Shown: positions 18,910 through 30,129, counted from the first letter of the stretch. The stretch: 64,000 nucleotides of DNA from Xenorhabdus szentirmaii DSM 16338 (GCF_002632585.1 NZ_NIBV01000002.1:899909-963908); one strand, 5' to 3'. Made by a program: numbers and translations. Notes: generated by a model not told the origin, from the letters alone.

Positions 18910-19536
18910 TTAGCTCCAGTGGGGCTTTAATTCTGGATCAACTAAAGCATAAATCTGATGGTAAGTTTGTTCATCTTCTGCCATTTGTGCCAACTGCTCA
19001 GCGACATCTTTGCGGCTTACTATGCCATGAATTTCGCTCTGATAACGTTGGCAATGCCCTGTACCTGCCTGTTCCGTAAGGCCGCCAGGACGGATAATAG
19101 TAAAATTCAATGTGCTGGTTTGCAGATAGCTTTCTGCCAGTGATTTGTGTCTGACGGATTGACCAAATAGTGATTTCGCCCGCGGCGATAATGTCTTCCA
19201 GCTTTCTCCACATCCAATGGAAGTGACCAATAACAGCCTTGAAATTTGTGCTTGCTCCAGAGTATCTATGATCGCCATATTACCGTAATGATCAGCATTT
19301 CCTCCTCCAATGGTTGAGAAAACAATAGGGTTTTTTCCTGCTTGTGTAACTGCTGTTTCGATGTCTTTTTTATTGCAGGCATCACCCCGAACTACGTTTA
19401 TTCCCATGGAACTCAGTTCAATTGCTTGTTGTTCATTACGAATCAACGCGGTTACAGGACGGTTTTGTTCTTGTGCAATAGTGATCAAATGGCGTCCGAC
19501 ACCTTTTCCTGCACCAAAAATTAGCCAAGGTTTCAT
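18910..19536 (-). CDS. NAD(P)-binding atypical SDR oxidoreductase (NmrA/YwnB-like)
   Basis: Cytoplasmic single-domain Rossmann protein of 208 residues. The nucleotide-binding loop is FGAGKGVGRHL near the N-terminus, followed by the acidic VRGDACNKKDIETAV and LLVTSIGCGES and FTIIRPGGLTE, typical of atypical short-chain dehydrogenases that bind NAD(P) without a classical catalytic tetrad. I take the start at MKPW (19536); an ATG at 19554 would add six residues without a ribosome site. A Fur-like box lies just upstream. Substrate unknown. Confidence 0.8.
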   Translation of the reverse strand: MKPWLIFGAGKGVGRHLITIAQEQNRPVTALIRNEQQAIELSSMGINVVRGDACNKKDIETAVTQAGKNPIVFSTIGGGNADHYGNMAIIDTLEQAQISRLLLVTSIGCGESWKTLSPRAKSLFGQSVRHKSLAESYLQTSTLNFTIIRPGGLTEQAGTGHCQRYQSEIHGIVSRKDVAEQLAQMAEDEQTYHQIYALVDPELKPHWS

Positions 19537-19568
19537 AAGAGGAATGCTCTCCATAAAATTAATTAAAT

Positions 19569-19587
19569 GATAATGATAAGCATCTAA
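19569..19587 (-). promoter_or_regulatory. Fur-like box upstream of the SDR gene
   Basis: GATAATGATAAGCATCTAA on the plus strand matches the 19-base Fur consensus at 14 positions, with the first eleven exact. It sits 33 bases before the SDR start, where a repressor would cover the promoter. Confidence 0.55.
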
Positions 19588-19644
19588 GTTTATTGAAATC
19601 CTTAATTGAAGGGAATGATACTGGCTGGTTTTTTATATAGGCAG

Positions 19645-19677
19645 GATAAAAAATGGCCCCTAATAATAGAGGCCATT
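19645..19677 (-). terminator. terminator after rne
   Basis: On the minus strand AATGGCCTC pairs with GGGGCCATT (two terminal wobble/GC pairs beyond a 7-bp core), followed by TTTTT. It ends the rne transcript. Confidence 0.85.
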
Positions 19678-19703
19678 GCTTGACAAAAAATGACTGCGTT
19701 CAG

Positions 19704-22700
19704 TTATTGAAATGCCCTTGGTTTAGACATGGCTGAGGTCGCAACACTGGTCGCTGAGTGCCCGCCTGCACCCCCTTTTCCTTTGAATGGATGAGCAGGG
19801 CGTTGACATTCAGTGATAATAACTGGCTGTGTAACCACATCCGGTGCAGGAGCCTTCATCATTGGGGAGTATGCGTGATGATTTTTTTCCACGATAATCG
19901 CAGGCTCAAGAGTTTTTGTCTCTTCCGTTTTAACTTCCTCTGCCTTAGCGAAAGTTTCCGCTGCAACAGCTGGTTGTTCTTCATGATATTCCTGTTCAAC
20001 GGTCGGCGTCACAATGATAGGGGCTGGCGTGTGACGAATTTCTTCAGAATCACGTAATACAGCATCATGTCGTTCTGTATTATATGAATTTTCTGACTGA
20101 TATTTTTCATCATGAGCAATATCAATGCGTGATTGCACGGTTTCTGGTTCAGAAATTTCAGGCGTTTCCAATTCCGGTTCAGTAATTGCCGCGACAAAGG
20201 AACTATCGGCAGATTTTGTATTGTCATTAATGACAGTAACGTCTTTCTGCCCTGCAACTTCAGCAACTGTTTCTGCTGGAATTGGGGCAGGGTGCATTGT
20301 TTCTGGCATCAGAATCACATTTTCCTGCTGTGATTGCACGGTTTCAGCAACCGGCTCAACAGGTGTGGAGACATCAAGTTCAGCTGTTGTCACGGGAGTG
20401 ACTGGATAACGTACCCAAACTTTGCCGGATGCCAGTTCTGGAGAGGCAACTGCCATTGCCAGTGGTACCGGAGATTGGGTCAGATTACGTTCATCACGAT
20501 AACGGCGGCGACGTTGGCCGCTGACACGCAAATGACGCGGTGAACGGCGAGAACGACGTGGCATAGTGTTATCCTGCTGTTCATTATGTTGTACGGCAGA
20601 ATTATTTTGTGATGCTGAGTTCTGTGTAGAGAGATCTTGTGGCAACTCTGCTTGATTGGCCGCTTCAACATTTGTATCGATCATCGCTGATACAGGTGTT
20701 TTTCTCTCTTCCGCTTTACTTACAGCAGTAGCTGATTCAGTTTTTGACTCCGTGACACTTACATCAGAAAGCACGGCAGGTAAGGCAGTTACTGTTTCTT
20801 CCCTAACTTCCCTGACCTCATCAATGATACGAATTTTTTGCTCAAGCTGGCGGCGTTGGCGACGAGGCATCACAGGTTGGCGCTCTTCAACTTCTTCCTC
20901 AACAATATCCGGTTGATTGGTAACTTGTTGGGTTTTCGCTTCCAGTTGTTGCTGACGTTTCTCTTCCTGACGGCGGCGTTGGCGTTCCGCTCGTTGCTCA
21001 CGACGTTGTTGCTGTTGTGCTTCACGGGCTTCAGTGTCTACCGCAATATTATCTTGGGCATTACTTTTCTGTTGTGAATTTCTGCCCTTACGTTGCTCGT
21101 CACGTTCACGGTTATTGCGTGTTTCATTTTCATTGCGATCACGACGCTGATTCTGGCGGCGAGGATTGCGGCGATCCGATTGACGACGATTATCATTGGC
21201 AGAAGATTTCTTACCTTTTTCTTGAGGTTGTTTTTCTTCTTCACTACTTGTGAACATTGCTTTCAGTGCACTGAAAAGGCGACTGAAAAGGCCGGGTTTC
21301 TCAACTTGTTTCTGGTTGTTGGTTGCCGCTTTTTTCTCTTTTGTCTTTGTTTTTGCTGGTGCAGGTGTTTCAGCAGGGAGATCAAACGTTGAAATAGCAG
21401 GCTGCTCTGGACGTTTGCGCTCATGCTGAGTGTCATCCTGAGCGTTTGTCGTTTCGGTTTCGTGTAATTGTGGCAGTTGGTAGCTCAGAGCGGATATTTC
21501 TTCGCCTTTGCGTACACGCAATACAGAGAAATGCGGGGATTGCATTTGATCGTTTGGAACAATAACAACGCCCACGCCGCCTTGTCGATATTCAATCGCA
21601 CTGACGGCCTTACGTTTTTCGTTCAACAGATAAGAGGCAATTTGTACTGGGACAATGGCATGAACTTGATGCGTATTTTCTTTTAATGCTTCTTCTTCAA
21701 TGAGGCGAAGAATTGACAAAGAAAGTGATTCATTGTCACGAATCGTTCCTGTACCGCTACAACGAGGACAAACATGGTGGCTGGATTCGCCTAATGACGG
21801 GCTTAAACGTTGGCGAGACATTTCCAGCAAGCCGAAACGGGAGATGCGTTCAATCTGAATGCGGGCACGGTCCTGGCGCACAGCATCACGTAGCCGGTTT
21901 TCCACTTCACGTTGGTGACGAACAGGTCTCATGTCAATAAAGTCGATAACAATAAGACCACCAAGATCACGTAAACGTAATTGGCGTGCAATTTCGTCAG
22001 CGGCTTCCAGGTTCGTATTAAACGCGGTTTCTTCAATATCCCCCCCGCGGGTTGAGCGGGATGAGTTGATATCAATGGCTGTCAGGGCTTCAGTAGTATC
22101 AATGACAATAGACCCACCGGAAGGCAATCTGACTTCACGTTGAAAAGCAGACTCAATTTGTGATTCTATCTGGTAGTGACTAAATAGTGGAACTTCTCCG
22201 CTGTATAGTTTGATTTTACTGGAAAAATCAGGGCGGCCCAGAGCCGTAATATGTTGACGTGCCAAATCAAGAATTTTGGGATTATCAATCAAGATTTCCC
22301 CGATATCTGGACGCAGGTAGTCACGGAAGGCACGTACGATAACATTGCTTTCTTGGTGGATGAGAAAAGGCGCTGGGTGACTGTCTGCAGCCTTTTTGAT
22401 CGCTTCCCAGTGTTTTAGGCGGAAGTTCAGGTCCCCTTGCAGGGCTTCGGCGGATTTGCCTACACCAGCGGTACGGACGATACGGCCCATTCCTTCAGGA
22501 ATTTCAAGAGAAGAAAGTGCTTCTTTTAATTCAAGGCGATCATCGCCTTCGATACGACGGGATATTCCTCCAGCCCTTGGGTTATTTGGCATCAGAACCA
22601 GATAGCTGCCAGCCAGACTAATAAATGTTGTTAACGCGGCGCCTTTATTACCCCTTTCTTCTTTGTCGACCTGAACAATGACTTCCTGACCTTCTTTCAG

Positions 22701-22979
22701 GATATCTTTTATGTTCGGGCGACCATGAGAATGATAATTACTTGGGAAATATTCACGAGCAATTTCTTTAATGGGCAGGAAACCATGTCGTTCGGCACCA
22801 TAATCAACAAAAGCAGCCTCTAGGCTAGGTTCAATCCGAGTAATTTTACCTTTATATATATTTGCCTTTTTCTGCTCGTGTCCTGGGCTTTCAATATCCA
22901 AATCATAAAGACGTTGCCCATCAACAAGGGCAACACGCAACTCTTCCTGTTGGGTTGCGTTGATTAACATTCTTTTCAT
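19704..22979 (-). CDS. rne: ribonuclease E
   Basis: Essential endoribonuclease and scaffold of the RNA degradosome, 1091 residues (E. coli 1061). The first ~500 residues hold the S1 RNA-binding domain (about 36-119), the 5'-sensor, and the DNase-I-like catalytic domain with Mg-binding aspartates in [10 protein letters not shown] and LIVIDFIDM. The Zn-link CPRCSGTG lies near residue 405. The C-terminal half is the disordered scaffold with two arginine-rich RNA-binding stretches and long Glu/Pro/Thr linkers. It ends in a PNPase-binding-like tail ([19 protein letters not shown]). Divergent from rluC, as in E. coli. Confidence 0.97.
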   Translation of the reverse strand: MKRMLINATQQEELRVALVDGQRLYDLDIESPGHEQKKANIYKGKITRIEPSLEAAFVDYGAERHGFLPIKEIAREYFPSNYHSHGRPNIKDILKEGQEVIVQVDKEERGNKGAALTTFISLAGSYLVLMPNNPRAGGISRRIEGDDRLELKEALSSLEIPEGMGRIVRTAGVGKSAEALQGDLNFRLKHWEAIKKAADSHPAPFLIHQESNVIVRAFRDYLRPDIGEILIDNPKILDLARQHITALGRPDFSSKIKLYSGEVPLFSHYQIESQIESAFQREVRLPSGGSIVIDTTEALTAIDINSSRSTRGGDIEETAFNTNLEAADEIARQLRLRDLGGLIVIDFIDMRPVRHQREVENRLRDAVRQDRARIQIERISRFGLLEMSRQRLSPSLGESSHHVCPRCSGTGTIRDNESLSLSILRLIEEEALKENTHQVHAIVPVQIASYLLNEKRKAVSAIEYRQGGVGVVIVPNDQMQSPHFSVLRVRKGEEISALSYQLPQLHETETTNAQDDTQHERKRPEQPAISTFDLPAETPAPAKTKTKEKKAATNNQKQVEKPGLFSRLFSALKAMFTSSEEEKQPQEKGKKSSANDNRRQSDRRNPRRQNQRRDRNENETRNNRERDEQRKGRNSQQKSNAQDNIAVDTEAREAQQQQRREQRAERQRRRQEEKRQQQLEAKTQQVTNQPDIVEEEVEERQPVMPRRQRRQLEQKIRIIDEVREVREETVTALPAVLSDVSVTESKTESATAVSKAEERKTPVSAMIDTNVEAANQAELPQDLSTQNSASQNNSAVQHNEQQDNTMPRRSRRSPRHLRVSGQRRRRYRDERNLTQSPVPLAMAVASPELASGKVWVRYPVTPVTTAELDVSTPVEPVAETVQSQQENVILMPETMHPAPIPAETVAEVAGQKDVTVINDNTKSADSSFVAAITEPELETPEISEPETVQSRIDIAHDEKYQSENSYNTERHDAVLRDSEEIRHTPAPIIVTPTVEQEYHEEQPAVAAETFAKAEEVKTEETKTLEPAIIVEKNHHAYSPMMKAPAPDVVTQPVIITECQRPAHPFKGKGGAGGHSATSVATSAMSKPRAFQ

Positions 22980-23193
22980 TCTAACTTACTCATTATTTTT
23001 ACATTGGTATAGAGCTGTAAGTAAAAGAGATGAGTTACTGGTTACCGATGGCCTCGAGTCTTTTACAAAGCCGCCAGCCTCACGGCTATCGTTTGTATAG
23101 AGGCGCCTATTTGTCGGCGAGTCTGAATTTCATTCAAATACAGCATTCTTTATTGGAGACTCTGTAATAAATCAGTACAGATTTTCCGCAATC
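22980..23193 (-). promoter_or_regulatory. rne 5' untranslated region, probable autoregulatory element
   Basis: The 553-bp space between rne and rluC contains no ORF. The part next to rne shows several GC-rich hairpin-forming stretches (for example AGCCGTGAGGCT at 23076-23087 on the minus strand). In enterobacteria the long rne leader is a structured target by which RNase E cleaves its own mRNA. The homology of structure is inferred from position. Confidence 0.5.
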
Positions 23194-23322
23194 CAGTAAA
23201 CTACAACTCACAGCCCATAAATTGTTTGATTGAGCATTACGTCTTACGCCATTGCTGCGTTTTTGCCCGATCAAACAGATAACAAACAATTTCAATCTTG
23301 CCATTTGTAGTTTAGTAAACTG
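23194..23322. repeat. 129-bp nested imperfect palindrome, MITE-like
   Basis: Outer arms CAGTAAACTACAA (23194-23206) and TTGTAGTTTA(GTAAA)CTG (23305-23322), middle arms AAATTGTTTG/CAAACAATTT and inner arms GTTTGAT/ATCAAAC make a symmetric stem-loop of about 129 bp. It may be a short non-autonomous repeat or part of the rne leader. No clear target-site duplication was seen. Confidence 0.55.
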
Positions 23323-23532
23323 TGGCCAGAAAGCATTATTCCATTGCTATTGGGGTGATAGCAAGGTGACTTTGCCGCTTTGGAGGTTTTTTATTAGGAA
23401 ATAGCGATAACTTGTTAATCTTTAGTCTTTCTAGCAAAACACTTAAAACAATGAAGTAAGAGAATATGAGCACTATTTAGACATATTAAAAATGAGTAGC
23501 GCTCTGTTTGTTGGATAATTAGAATCTCATCC

Positions 23533-24489
23533 ATGAAAATGAATAATCAAATTGTACAATTTGTCACTATTGATGACGATGAAGCCGGTCAGCGGATTGA
23601 TAATTTTTTGCTGGCCCGTTTAAAAGGTGTACCTAAGAGCATGATCTATCGGATTTTGCGCAAAGGTGAAGTTCGGGTGAATAAGGGAAGAATTAAGCCT
23701 GAGTATAAACTGATGGCGGGTGACATAATAAGAGTCCCGCCAGTTAGGGTGTCAGAAAAGCAAGAAACACCGGTATCCGCAAAGTTGGATAAGATCGCTG
23801 CTCTGGCGGAATGCATCTTGTATGAAGATGACCACATTTTAGTTATCAACAAGCCGTCAGGGACGGCAGTACACGGCGGAAGCGGGTTAAGTTTCGGTGT
23901 TATTGAAGGATTGCGTGCTTTGCGCCCGGAAGCGCGTTTTCTCGAATTGGTCCACCGCCTTGATCGTGATACGTCGGGAATTTTGCTGATTGCGAAAAAG
24001 CGTTCAGCTTTGCGTAACTTGCATGAACAGTTACGTTTGAAACAGATGCAAAAGGATTATCTGGCATTAGTTCGTGGACAGTGGCAATCCCATTGCAAAG
24101 TTGTTGAAGCGCCTTTGCTGAAAAATATCCTGCAAAGCGGGGAAAGGGTGGTTAAAGTTAGCAGTGAAGGCAAACCGTCTGAAACCCGCTTTAAAATTGA
24201 AGAGCGGTATTCATTTGCTACTTTGGTGCGGGCAAGCCCAGTAACAGGAAGAACTCACCAGATACGTGTGCATACTTTACATGCGGGTCATCCCATTGCT
24301 TATGATAATCGCTATGGCGATCGGGCATTCGATGAACAACTTGCAGAAACAGGCCTCAACCGATTGTTTCTGCATGCCAGTTCATTGAAGTTCACCCATC
24401 CATCCACGGGAGACACTTTGCGTTTTGAAGCACCAATGGATGGTAAGTTAAAGCAGTGTTTAAAAATATTGCGGCTTAATAATCATTAA
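23533..24489 (+). CDS. rluC: 23S rRNA pseudouridine synthase RluC
   Basis: Makes pseudouridines 955, 2504 and 2580 of 23S rRNA (E. coli numbering). 318 residues: an N-terminal S4 domain ([31 protein letters not shown]) and the RluA-family catalytic domain with HRLDRDTSG, whose second-to-last Asp is the nucleophile (about residue 143). RTHQIRVH follows. It overlaps the convergent yceF gene by four bases. Confidence 0.96.
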   Translation: MKMNNQIVQFVTIDDDEAGQRIDNFLLARLKGVPKSMIYRILRKGEVRVNKGRIKPEYKLMAGDIIRVPPVRVSEKQETPVSAKLDKIAALAECILYEDDHILVINKPSGTAVHGGSGLSFGVIEGLRALRPEARFLELVHRLDRDTSGILLIAKKRSALRNLHEQLRLKQMQKDYLALVRGQWQSHCKVVEAPLLKNILQSGERVVKVSSEGKPSETRFKIEERYSFATLVRASPVTGRTHQIRVHTLHAGHPIAYDNRYGDRAFDEQLAETGLNRLFLHASSLKFTHPSTGDTLRFEAPMDGKLKQCLKILRLNNH

Positions 24490-25079
24490 TACGATACCGT
24501 CAGTGGGTTTATCCCCTGACGGGTAAGCATTTCTGTCAGTGTAATTAAAGGCAGTCCAATGAGCGTGTTGGGATCTTTACCCTCAAGTTTTTCAAATAAT
24601 GTAATTCCCAACCCCTCGCTTTTAAAGCTGCCGGCACAATTGAAAGGTTTTTCTTTGGTTAAATAATTCATTATTTCAGTGTCGGTCAACTTTCTAAAAT
24701 AGACACGAAATAGTTCACTGCGAGTATCGATGTTACCGGTTTTACTGTTAAATAGCGTAATACCGGTATAAAAAGTAACACATTCTCCACTGGCATTTTT
24801 TAATTGTGTGAAAGCGTTCTCAAAATTATGTGGTTTACCCGTAATTTTATTATTTAAAACGCAAACTTGGTCTGAACCTATAATGAGATGATTCGGGTAG
24901 TTTTGCTGCAACACGGTGGCTTTTGCGCAGGATAAACGCATTACCAGTTGTTCCGGGTTTTCATTTTCCTGTGGGCTTTCATCAATATCAGGTGAGATAC
25001 AGCTAAAAGGTAGCCCTAATTTTTCCAATAAGAGGCGACGATAGACAGAAGTTGACGATAAAATAATCGGAAGCATCAT
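24486..25079 (-). CDS. yceF: Maf-like m7GTP pyrophosphatase YceF
   Basis: House-cleaning nucleotide pyrophosphatase of the Maf family; YceF of E. coli prefers m7GTP. 197 residues with the Maf signature [19 protein letters not shown] at the N-terminus, DIDESP, the central [11 protein letters not shown] with catalytic Asp, and [21 protein letters not shown]. Divergent from yceD. Tail-to-tail with rluC, as in E. coli. Confidence 0.93.
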   Translation of the reverse strand: MMLPIILSSTSVYRRLLLEKLGLPFSCISPDIDESPQENENPEQLVMRLSCAKATVLQQNYPNHLIIGSDQVCVLNNKITGKPHNFENAFTQLKNASGECVTFYTGITLFNSKTGNIDTRSELFRVYFRKLTDTEIMNYLTKEKPFNCAGSFKSEGLGITLFEKLEGKDPNTLIGLPLITLTEMLTRQGINPLTVSY

Positions 25080-25221
25080 TTTTCCATATAAAGACGTAGA
25101 GAAATATTTGAAGGCATTTTAAACTATACGTCGCTTAATAAGCGAATATTTGGCGGAAAGGTGCAGATGTGTGGCCTTTTTCTTTGACTATATCTCATTA
25201 CAAAGATAATATGCGCGCCTT

Positions 25222-25746
25222 ATGCAAAAGGTAAAATTACCCCTGACCATCGATGCGCTTCGAGCAGCTCAGAAAAGATTAGACTACCAAGGTAGTTATT
25301 CTAGTGAGCAAGTTTCTCGTATTGCAGAATCTGTGGTCAGTGTGGATGGTGATGTTGATAGCTCACTATCATTTGAAATTGATAATCAGCGCCTGGCAGT
25401 TATCAAAGGGCATTCCGATGTGGATGTCACGTTGGCTTGTCAGCGTTGTGGCAGTAATTTCAGCCATCATGTTCACACAACATATTGTTTTAGCCCGATC
25501 GTCCATGATGAGCAGGCTGAGGCATTACCGGAAGAGTATGAGCCAATTGACGTAAATGAATTTGGCGAAATAAATTTGCTGGCAATGATTGAAGATGAAA
25601 TAATTCTATCTCTGCCGGTAGTTCCGGTACATGATTCTGAACACTGTGAAGTGTCCGACGCGGATATGGTGTTTGGTGAACTGCCTTCTGAAGCAGAAAA
25701 ACCAAACCCATTTGCCGTATTAGCCAGTTTAAAGAAAAGTACTTAA
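25222..25746 (+). CDS. yceD: YceD/DUF177, 23S rRNA accumulation protein
   Basis: 174-residue DUF177 protein. The family is tied to 23S rRNA accumulation and sits ahead of rpmF in most bacteria. It starts [21 protein letters not shown] and has the conserved CQRC pair ([10 protein letters not shown]) and [19 protein letters not shown]. Twelve bases separate it from rpmF, with which it is almost certainly co-transcribed. Confidence 0.93.
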   Translation: MQKVKLPLTIDALRAAQKRLDYQGSYSSEQVSRIAESVVSVDGDVDSSLSFEIDNQRLAVIKGHSDVDVTLACQRCGSNFSHHVHTTYCFSPIVHDEQAEALPEEYEPIDVNEFGEINLLAMIEDEIILSLPVVPVHDSEHCEVSDADMVFGELPSEAEKPNPFAVLASLKKST

Positions 25747-25758
25747 GGAGTAAGGTCA

Positions 25759-25929
25759 ATGGCCGTACAACAGAATAAACCAACTCGTTCTAAACGTGGT
25801 ATGCGTCGTTCTCATGACGCACTGACTGCAACACATGTCTCTGTAGACAAAACTTCTGGTGAAACTCACCTGCGTCACCATGTGACGGCTGATGGCTACT
25901 ACCGTGGCCGCAAGGTAATCAACAAGTAA
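25759..25929 (+). CDS. rpmF: 50S ribosomal protein L32
   Basis: 56-residue ribosomal protein of the large subunit, reading [20 protein letters not shown] and ending [11 protein letters not shown], as in E. coli. AAGGAG lies about ten bases before the ATG. It heads the plsX-fab gene series, linking ribosome and lipid synthesis. Confidence 0.97.
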   Translation: MAVQQNKPTRSKRGMRRSHDALTATHVSVDKTSGETHLRHHVTADGYYRGRKVINK

Positions 25930-25957
25930 TTTTGCTGACTATTAGCAAGTTGATACC

Positions 25958-27010
25958 TTGGCTAATCTAACCTTGGCGTTAGATGCTATGGGCGGGGACT
26001 TTGGTCCTCGCGTAACGGTGCCTGCTGCATTGCAGGCACTGGCATCTAATCTGCAATTAAAATTATTGTTGGTTGGTAACCCTGAAACCATTTCTCCTTT
26101 GCTTGCAAATGAAAATGCTGAGCTGCTTAGCCGTTTGCAAATTATCCCTGCGGAACATGTTGTTTCCAACGACGTAAAGCCATCTCAGGCAATTCGTTCC
26201 AGCCATGGTACTTCAATGCGTATTGCTCTGGATTTAGTCAAATCCGGTGAAGCACAGGCCTGTGTGAGTGCGGGAAATACAGGGGTTTTGATGGGATTGG
26301 CTAAAATGATGCTGAAATCCATTGAGGGAATTGAACGGCCGGCGCTAATGACAGTTATACCTAATTTGAAACAACAGAAGACTGTTGTCTTGGATTTAGG
26401 CGCTAATATTAATTGTAATAGCCGTATGCTGGTTCAGTTTGCGATTATGGGTTCTGTCATGGCCGAATATGTTGTTGGTGTGAATAATCCGAGTGTCGCA
26501 CTGCTTAATATTGGGGAAGAGGAATCTAAAGGGCTCGATAATATCCGCGAAGCCGCTATAACCTTGCGCAATACACCAGCCATTAATTATATTGGTTATG
26601 TGGAAGGAAATGAGCTACTGACGGGGAAGACGGATGTGCTCGTGTGTGACGGCTTCGCAGGTAATGTTACGCTGAAGACGATGGAAGGTGCGATAAGAGT
26701 GATCTTATCTTTGGTAAAATCACCGAATGGCCAGCAAGGAAAATCATCCTGGATAATGAAAATATTCAAGATGAAGATATTCAAAAAATGGTTGCTGAAG
26801 CAATTAATGAAACGGTTTGGTCATCTAAATCCTGATCAGTATAACGGCGCAGCGCTATTAGGGTTGCGTGGTATTGTTATTAAAAGTCACGGTGCTGCCA
26901 ATGAGCAAGCGTTTAAAGCTGCGATTGATCAAGCTGTTCAGGCCGTAGAAAAACGGATACCTGACAGAATTGCTGCCCGGTTGGATGTAGTATTACCCAA
27001 GAGTGAATAG
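25958..27010 (+). CDS. plsX: phosphate acyltransferase PlsX
   Basis: Converts acyl-ACP to acyl-phosphate, feeding PlsY in phospholipid synthesis; peripheral membrane enzyme. 350 residues from a TTG start (25958), chosen because it aligns with the family start [16 protein letters not shown]. Other motifs: [49 protein letters not shown] and ARLDVV near the end. No ATG is available at this position. Overlaps nothing; fabH starts seven bases after its stop. Confidence 0.95.
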   Translation: MANLTLALDAMGGDFGPRVTVPAALQALASNLQLKLLLVGNPETISPLLANENAELLSRLQIIPAEHVVSNDVKPSQAIRSSHGTSMRIALDLVKSGEAQACVSAGNTGVLMGLAKMMLKSIEGIERPALMTVIPNLKQQKTVVLDLGANINCNSRMLVQFAIMGSVMAEYVVGVNNPSVALLNIGEEESKGLDNIREAAITLRNTPAINYIGYVEGNELLTGKTDVLVCDGFAGNVTLKTMEGAIRVILSLVKSPNGQQGKSSWIMKIFKMKIFKKWLLKQLMKRFGHLNPDQYNGAALLGLRGIVIKSHGAANEQAFKAAIDQAVQAVEKRIPDRIAARLDVVLPKSE

Positions 27011-27017
27011 GCATATA

Positions 27018-27971
27018 ATGTATACAAAAATCTTAGGTACGGGCAGTTACTTGCCTGCTCAGGTGCGTACTAACGCAGATTTAGAAAAAATGGTGGATAC
27101 GTCTGACGAATGGATTGTTACTCGTACAGGTATCCGTGAACGCCGTATTGCAGCTGAAGATGAAAACGTTGCAACTCTGGGTTTTAAAGCGGCGGAAAAA
27201 GCCATTGAAATGGCAGGCATTGATAAAACACAAATTGATTTGATTGTTGTTGCAACAACAAGCTCAACTCATGCCTTTCCAAGTGCAGCCTGCCAAATCC
27301 AGCAACTACTGGGAATTCCTGGTGTTGCTGCTTTTGATGTGACAGCAGCATGTGCGGGCTTTACTTACGCCTTGAGTGTTGTCGATAAATTTATTAAAAC
27401 TGGTGCAGCCAAACATGCATTAGTCATTGGTTCTGACATTATCTCAAGAGTTCTAGATCCTGAAGATCGCGGTACAATTATTCTCTTTGGTGATGCAGCA
27501 GGGGCCTTGGTTGTTGGTGCTTCAGAAGAGCCGGGTATCTTATCCACTCACCTGCATGCCGATGGTCGTTATGGTGATTTACTGTCACTGGCTCATCAAA
27601 AGCGGACTAAAGAGGCTTCTCCTGAATATGTTACAATGGCCGGTAATGAAGTATTTAAAGTTGCTGTTCGTGAATTGTCGAACATTGTTGAGGAAACATT
27701 GGAAGCCAATGATTTGTCTCACAGTCAATTAGATTGGCTGGTACCTCATCAGGCAAATTTACGTATTATTTCAGCGACAGCGAAAAAATTAGATATGACG
27801 ATGAATAAAGTGGTTGTGACGTTGGATCGCCATGGCAATACGTCGGCAGCATCCGTTCCAACAGCTTTCGATGAAGCGGTGCGTGATGGAAGAATTCAAC
27901 GCGGTCAACTGGTTTTACTTGAAGCATTTGGCGGAGGCTTTACCTGGGGCTCTGCGCTGGTACGTTTTTAA
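27018..27971 (+). CDS. fabH: 3-oxoacyl-ACP synthase III
   Basis: Starts fatty acid synthesis by condensing acetyl-CoA with malonyl-ACP. 317 residues from [20 protein letters not shown], the start shared with E. coli FabH; an upstream ATG at 27003 overlaps plsX and is unlikely. The Cys-His-Asn triad is visible: Cys in [13 protein letters not shown] (about 112), His in [11 protein letters not shown] (about 244) and Asn in [11 protein letters not shown] (about 274). C-terminal [13 protein letters not shown] is intact. Confidence 0.97.
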   Translation: MYTKILGTGSYLPAQVRTNADLEKMVDTSDEWIVTRTGIRERRIAAEDENVATLGFKAAEKAIEMAGIDKTQIDLIVVATTSSTHAFPSAACQIQQLLGIPGVAAFDVTAACAGFTYALSVVDKFIKTGAAKHALVIGSDIISRVLDPEDRGTIILFGDAAGALVVGASEEPGILSTHLHADGRYGDLLSLAHQKRTKEASPEYVTMAGNEVFKVAVRELSNIVEETLEANDLSHSQLDWLVPHQANLRIISATAKKLDMTMNKVVVTLDRHGNTSAASVPTAFDEAVRDGRIQRGQLVLLEAFGGGFTWGSALVRF

Positions 27972-27989
27972 TTTAACAGGAAAATAAAC

Positions 27990-28919
27990 ATGTCTGATTT
28001 TGCAATGGTGTTTCCCGGTCAAGGTTCTCAATCTCTGGGTATGTTGGCAGATTTAGCCGCAGAATTTCCTCTGGTTGAACAGACTTTCTCAGAGGCTTCT
28101 ACAGTCTTGGGGTATGACTTATGGGCATTGGTTCAACAAGGTCCCGCAGAAGAATTAAATAAAACGTGGAAAACCCAACCTGCTTTGTTGGCAGCCTCAG
28201 TCGCTATTTGGCGCGTATGGCAGGCAAAAGGCGGTAAAGCTCCTTCCATGATGGCAGGCCACAGCTTGGGGGAATACTCAGCACTGGTCTGTGCCGGCGT
28301 GGTTGAATTCCAGCAAGCGATCAAGCTTGTCGAATTGCGCGGAAAACTGATGCAGGAAGCCGTGCCTGAAGGGAAAGGAGCGATGTATGCCATTATCGGT
28401 TTGGATAATGAATCCATTGCAAAAGCATGTGAAGAATCTGCACAAGGGCAGGTTGTTTCTCCCGTTAACTTTAACTCGCCAGGGCAGGTTGTCATCGCGG
28501 GAGAGAAAGATGCCGTAGAGCGCGCGGGTGCAGCATGTAAAGCCGCCGGCGCAAAACGTGCCTTGCCTTTGGCTGTCAGTGTTCCCTCGCATTGTGCATT
28601 GATGAAATCTGCTGCTGAGCAGCTGGCTGTTGCACTGCAAGAAATTAAGTTTAATCAGCCACAATTTCCGGTCATTAATAACGTCGATGTAAAAATAGAA
28701 AAATCTGCGGACGCTATTCGTGATGCTCTTGTTCGCCAGTTGTATAATCCTGTACGCTGGACAGAATCAGTTGAATATATTGCTGACCAAGGCATAGAGC
28801 AACTGTTGGAAATTGGCCCAGGAAAAGTCTTAACCGGGTTGACTAAACGAATTGTTGACACTTTAAATGCTGCAGCAGTAAATGATGTATCATCACTCAC
28901 AGTTGCTCTGAACAAATGA
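27990..28919 (+). CDS. fabD: malonyl-CoA:ACP transacylase
   Basis: Loads malonyl groups onto acyl carrier protein. 309 residues with FPGQGSQSLGML at the start, the nucleophile elbow GHSLGEYSAL (Ser about 92), and the catalytic His in VPSHCALM (about 201). C-terminal LLEIGPGKVLTGL. It overlaps the extended fabG frame, though the true fabG start lies 12 bases beyond its stop. Confidence 0.97.
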   Translation: MSDFAMVFPGQGSQSLGMLADLAAEFPLVEQTFSEASTVLGYDLWALVQQGPAEELNKTWKTQPALLAASVAIWRVWQAKGGKAPSMMAGHSLGEYSALVCAGVVEFQQAIKLVELRGKLMQEAVPEGKGAMYAIIGLDNESIAKACEESAQGQVVSPVNFNSPGQVVIAGEKDAVERAGAACKAAGAKRALPLAVSVPSHCALMKSAAEQLAVALQEIKFNQPQFPVINNVDVKIEKSADAIRDALVRQLYNPVRWTESVEYIADQGIEQLLEIGPGKVLTGLTKRIVDTLNAAAVNDVSSLTVALNK

Positions 28920-28930
28920 CTGAGGAAAAC

Positions 28931-29665
28931 ATGAGCTTTGATGGAAAAATTGCCCTGGTTACAGGTGCTAGCCGTGGAATAGGCCGTGCAATTGCCGAAT
29001 TATTGGTTGAACGTGGTGCATGTGTTATAGGTACTGCGACCAGCGAAAAAGGTGCTGAAGAGATCAGCGCCTATCTTGGTGATAAGGGCAAAGGTTTTGT
29101 ACTAAATGTCACAAATTTAGAATCCATTGAAGAAGCACTATCGAATATTCGTGCTGAATTTGGTGAAATAGACATTTTAGTTAACAATGCAGGCATCACT
29201 CGTGATAACTTGTTGATGCGCATGAAAGATGATGAGTGGCAAGATATTATTGACACAAATCTTTCTTCGATTTTTCGTCTGTCAAAGGCAGTAATGCGCT
29301 CTATGATGAAAAAACGTTATGGACGTATTATTTCTATTGGCTCCGTTGTTGGAACAATGGGAAATGCAGGGCAGGCGAATTACACGGCTGCGAAGGCAGG
29401 AGTTATTGGTTTCAGTAAATCATTGGCTCGTGAAGTCGCTTCTCGTGGTATCACCGTTAACGTTGTTGCACCTGGTTTCATTGAAACAGATATGACTAAA
29501 GCGTTAACAGACGAACAACGTGCAAGTATTTCATCTGGAATTCCTGCCAATCGTCTTGGTGATGCAAAAGAAATTGCCAGTGCTGTAGCGTTCCTTGCTT
29601 CTGACGAGGCCGCTTACATCACGGGTGAAACATTACATGTCAATGGCGGCATGTACATGATCTAA
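28931..29665 (+). CDS. fabG: 3-oxoacyl-ACP reductase
   Basis: NADPH-dependent reductase of the elongation cycle, 244 residues from MSFDGKIALVTG, preceded by GAGGA. Rossmann loop GASRGIGRAIA, VNNAGITRDNLL, and catalytic Ser-Tyr-Lys in ISIGSVVGTMGN and QANYTAAKAGVIGFS. An in-frame ATG at 28916 overlaps fabD and adds five residues; homology favours 28931. Confidence 0.97.
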   Translation: MSFDGKIALVTGASRGIGRAIAELLVERGACVIGTATSEKGAEEISAYLGDKGKGFVLNVTNLESIEEALSNIRAEFGEIDILVNNAGITRDNLLMRMKDDEWQDIIDTNLSSIFRLSKAVMRSMMKKRYGRIISIGSVVGTMGNAGQANYTAAKAGVIGFSKSLAREVASRGITVNVVAPGFIETDMTKALTDEQRASISSGIPANRLGDAKEIASAVAFLASDEAAYITGETLHVNGGMYMI

Positions 29666-29817
29666 AAAATGAACGAACCTTCTGTTTCTTATGTATTTTT
29701 TGTACAAAAAGGAGCAAGATGTGGTTCGACCAGCCGGGATTTGGTTGCATCTTTTCCTGTATTTTATAAACTACGAAAACCATCGCGAAAGCGAGTTTTG
29801 ATAGGAAATTTAATAGT

Positions 29818-30054
29818 ATGAGCACTATCGACGAACGCGTTAAGAAAATCATCGTTGAACAACTGGGTGTTAAAGAGGAAGAAGTTGTAAATACAGCTTC
29901 ATTTGTTGATGACTTGGGCGCTGATTCTCTTGACACAGTTGAACTGGTAATGGCTCTGGAAGAAGAGTTCGATATCGAGATCCCAGACGAAGAAGCTGAA
30001 AAAATCACAACAGTTCAGGCTGCTATTGACTACGTTGAAAACGCAGGTAAATAA
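29818..30054 (+). CDS. acpP: acyl carrier protein
   Basis: 78-residue acidic carrier protein; the phosphopantetheine site is the Ser in [11 protein letters not shown] (about residue 37). Four-helix fold sequence identical in layout to E. coli ACP. The 152-bp space after fabG holds a plausible promoter (TTGGTT near 29742, then TTATAA after 17 bases), in keeping with the separate high-level transcription of acpP. Confidence 0.98.
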   Translation: MSTIDERVKKIIVEQLGVKEEEVVNTASFVDDLGADSLDTVELVMALEEEFDIEIPDEEAEKITTVQAAIDYVENAGK

Positions 30055-30065
30055 GCACACATACC

Positions 30066-30095
30066 TAGGCGGTCGTTCGACCGCCTATGTTTTTT
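30066..30095 (+). terminator. partial terminator between acpP and fabF
   Basis: Stem TAGGCGGTC/GACCGCCTA with a GTTC loop, followed by TG and a six-T run. It would cap the abundant acpP transcript while letting some reading continue into fabF. Confidence 0.88.
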
Positions 30096-30129
30096 GTCCT
30101 AAATTTTTTTCCCTCCCTGGAGGATAACC

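Noticed and set aside
19758-22605. Many long plus-strand frames opposite rne
   Set aside because: They lie wholly inside rne and reflect its repetitive Glu/Gln/Arg-rich codons; no ribosome sites and no domains.
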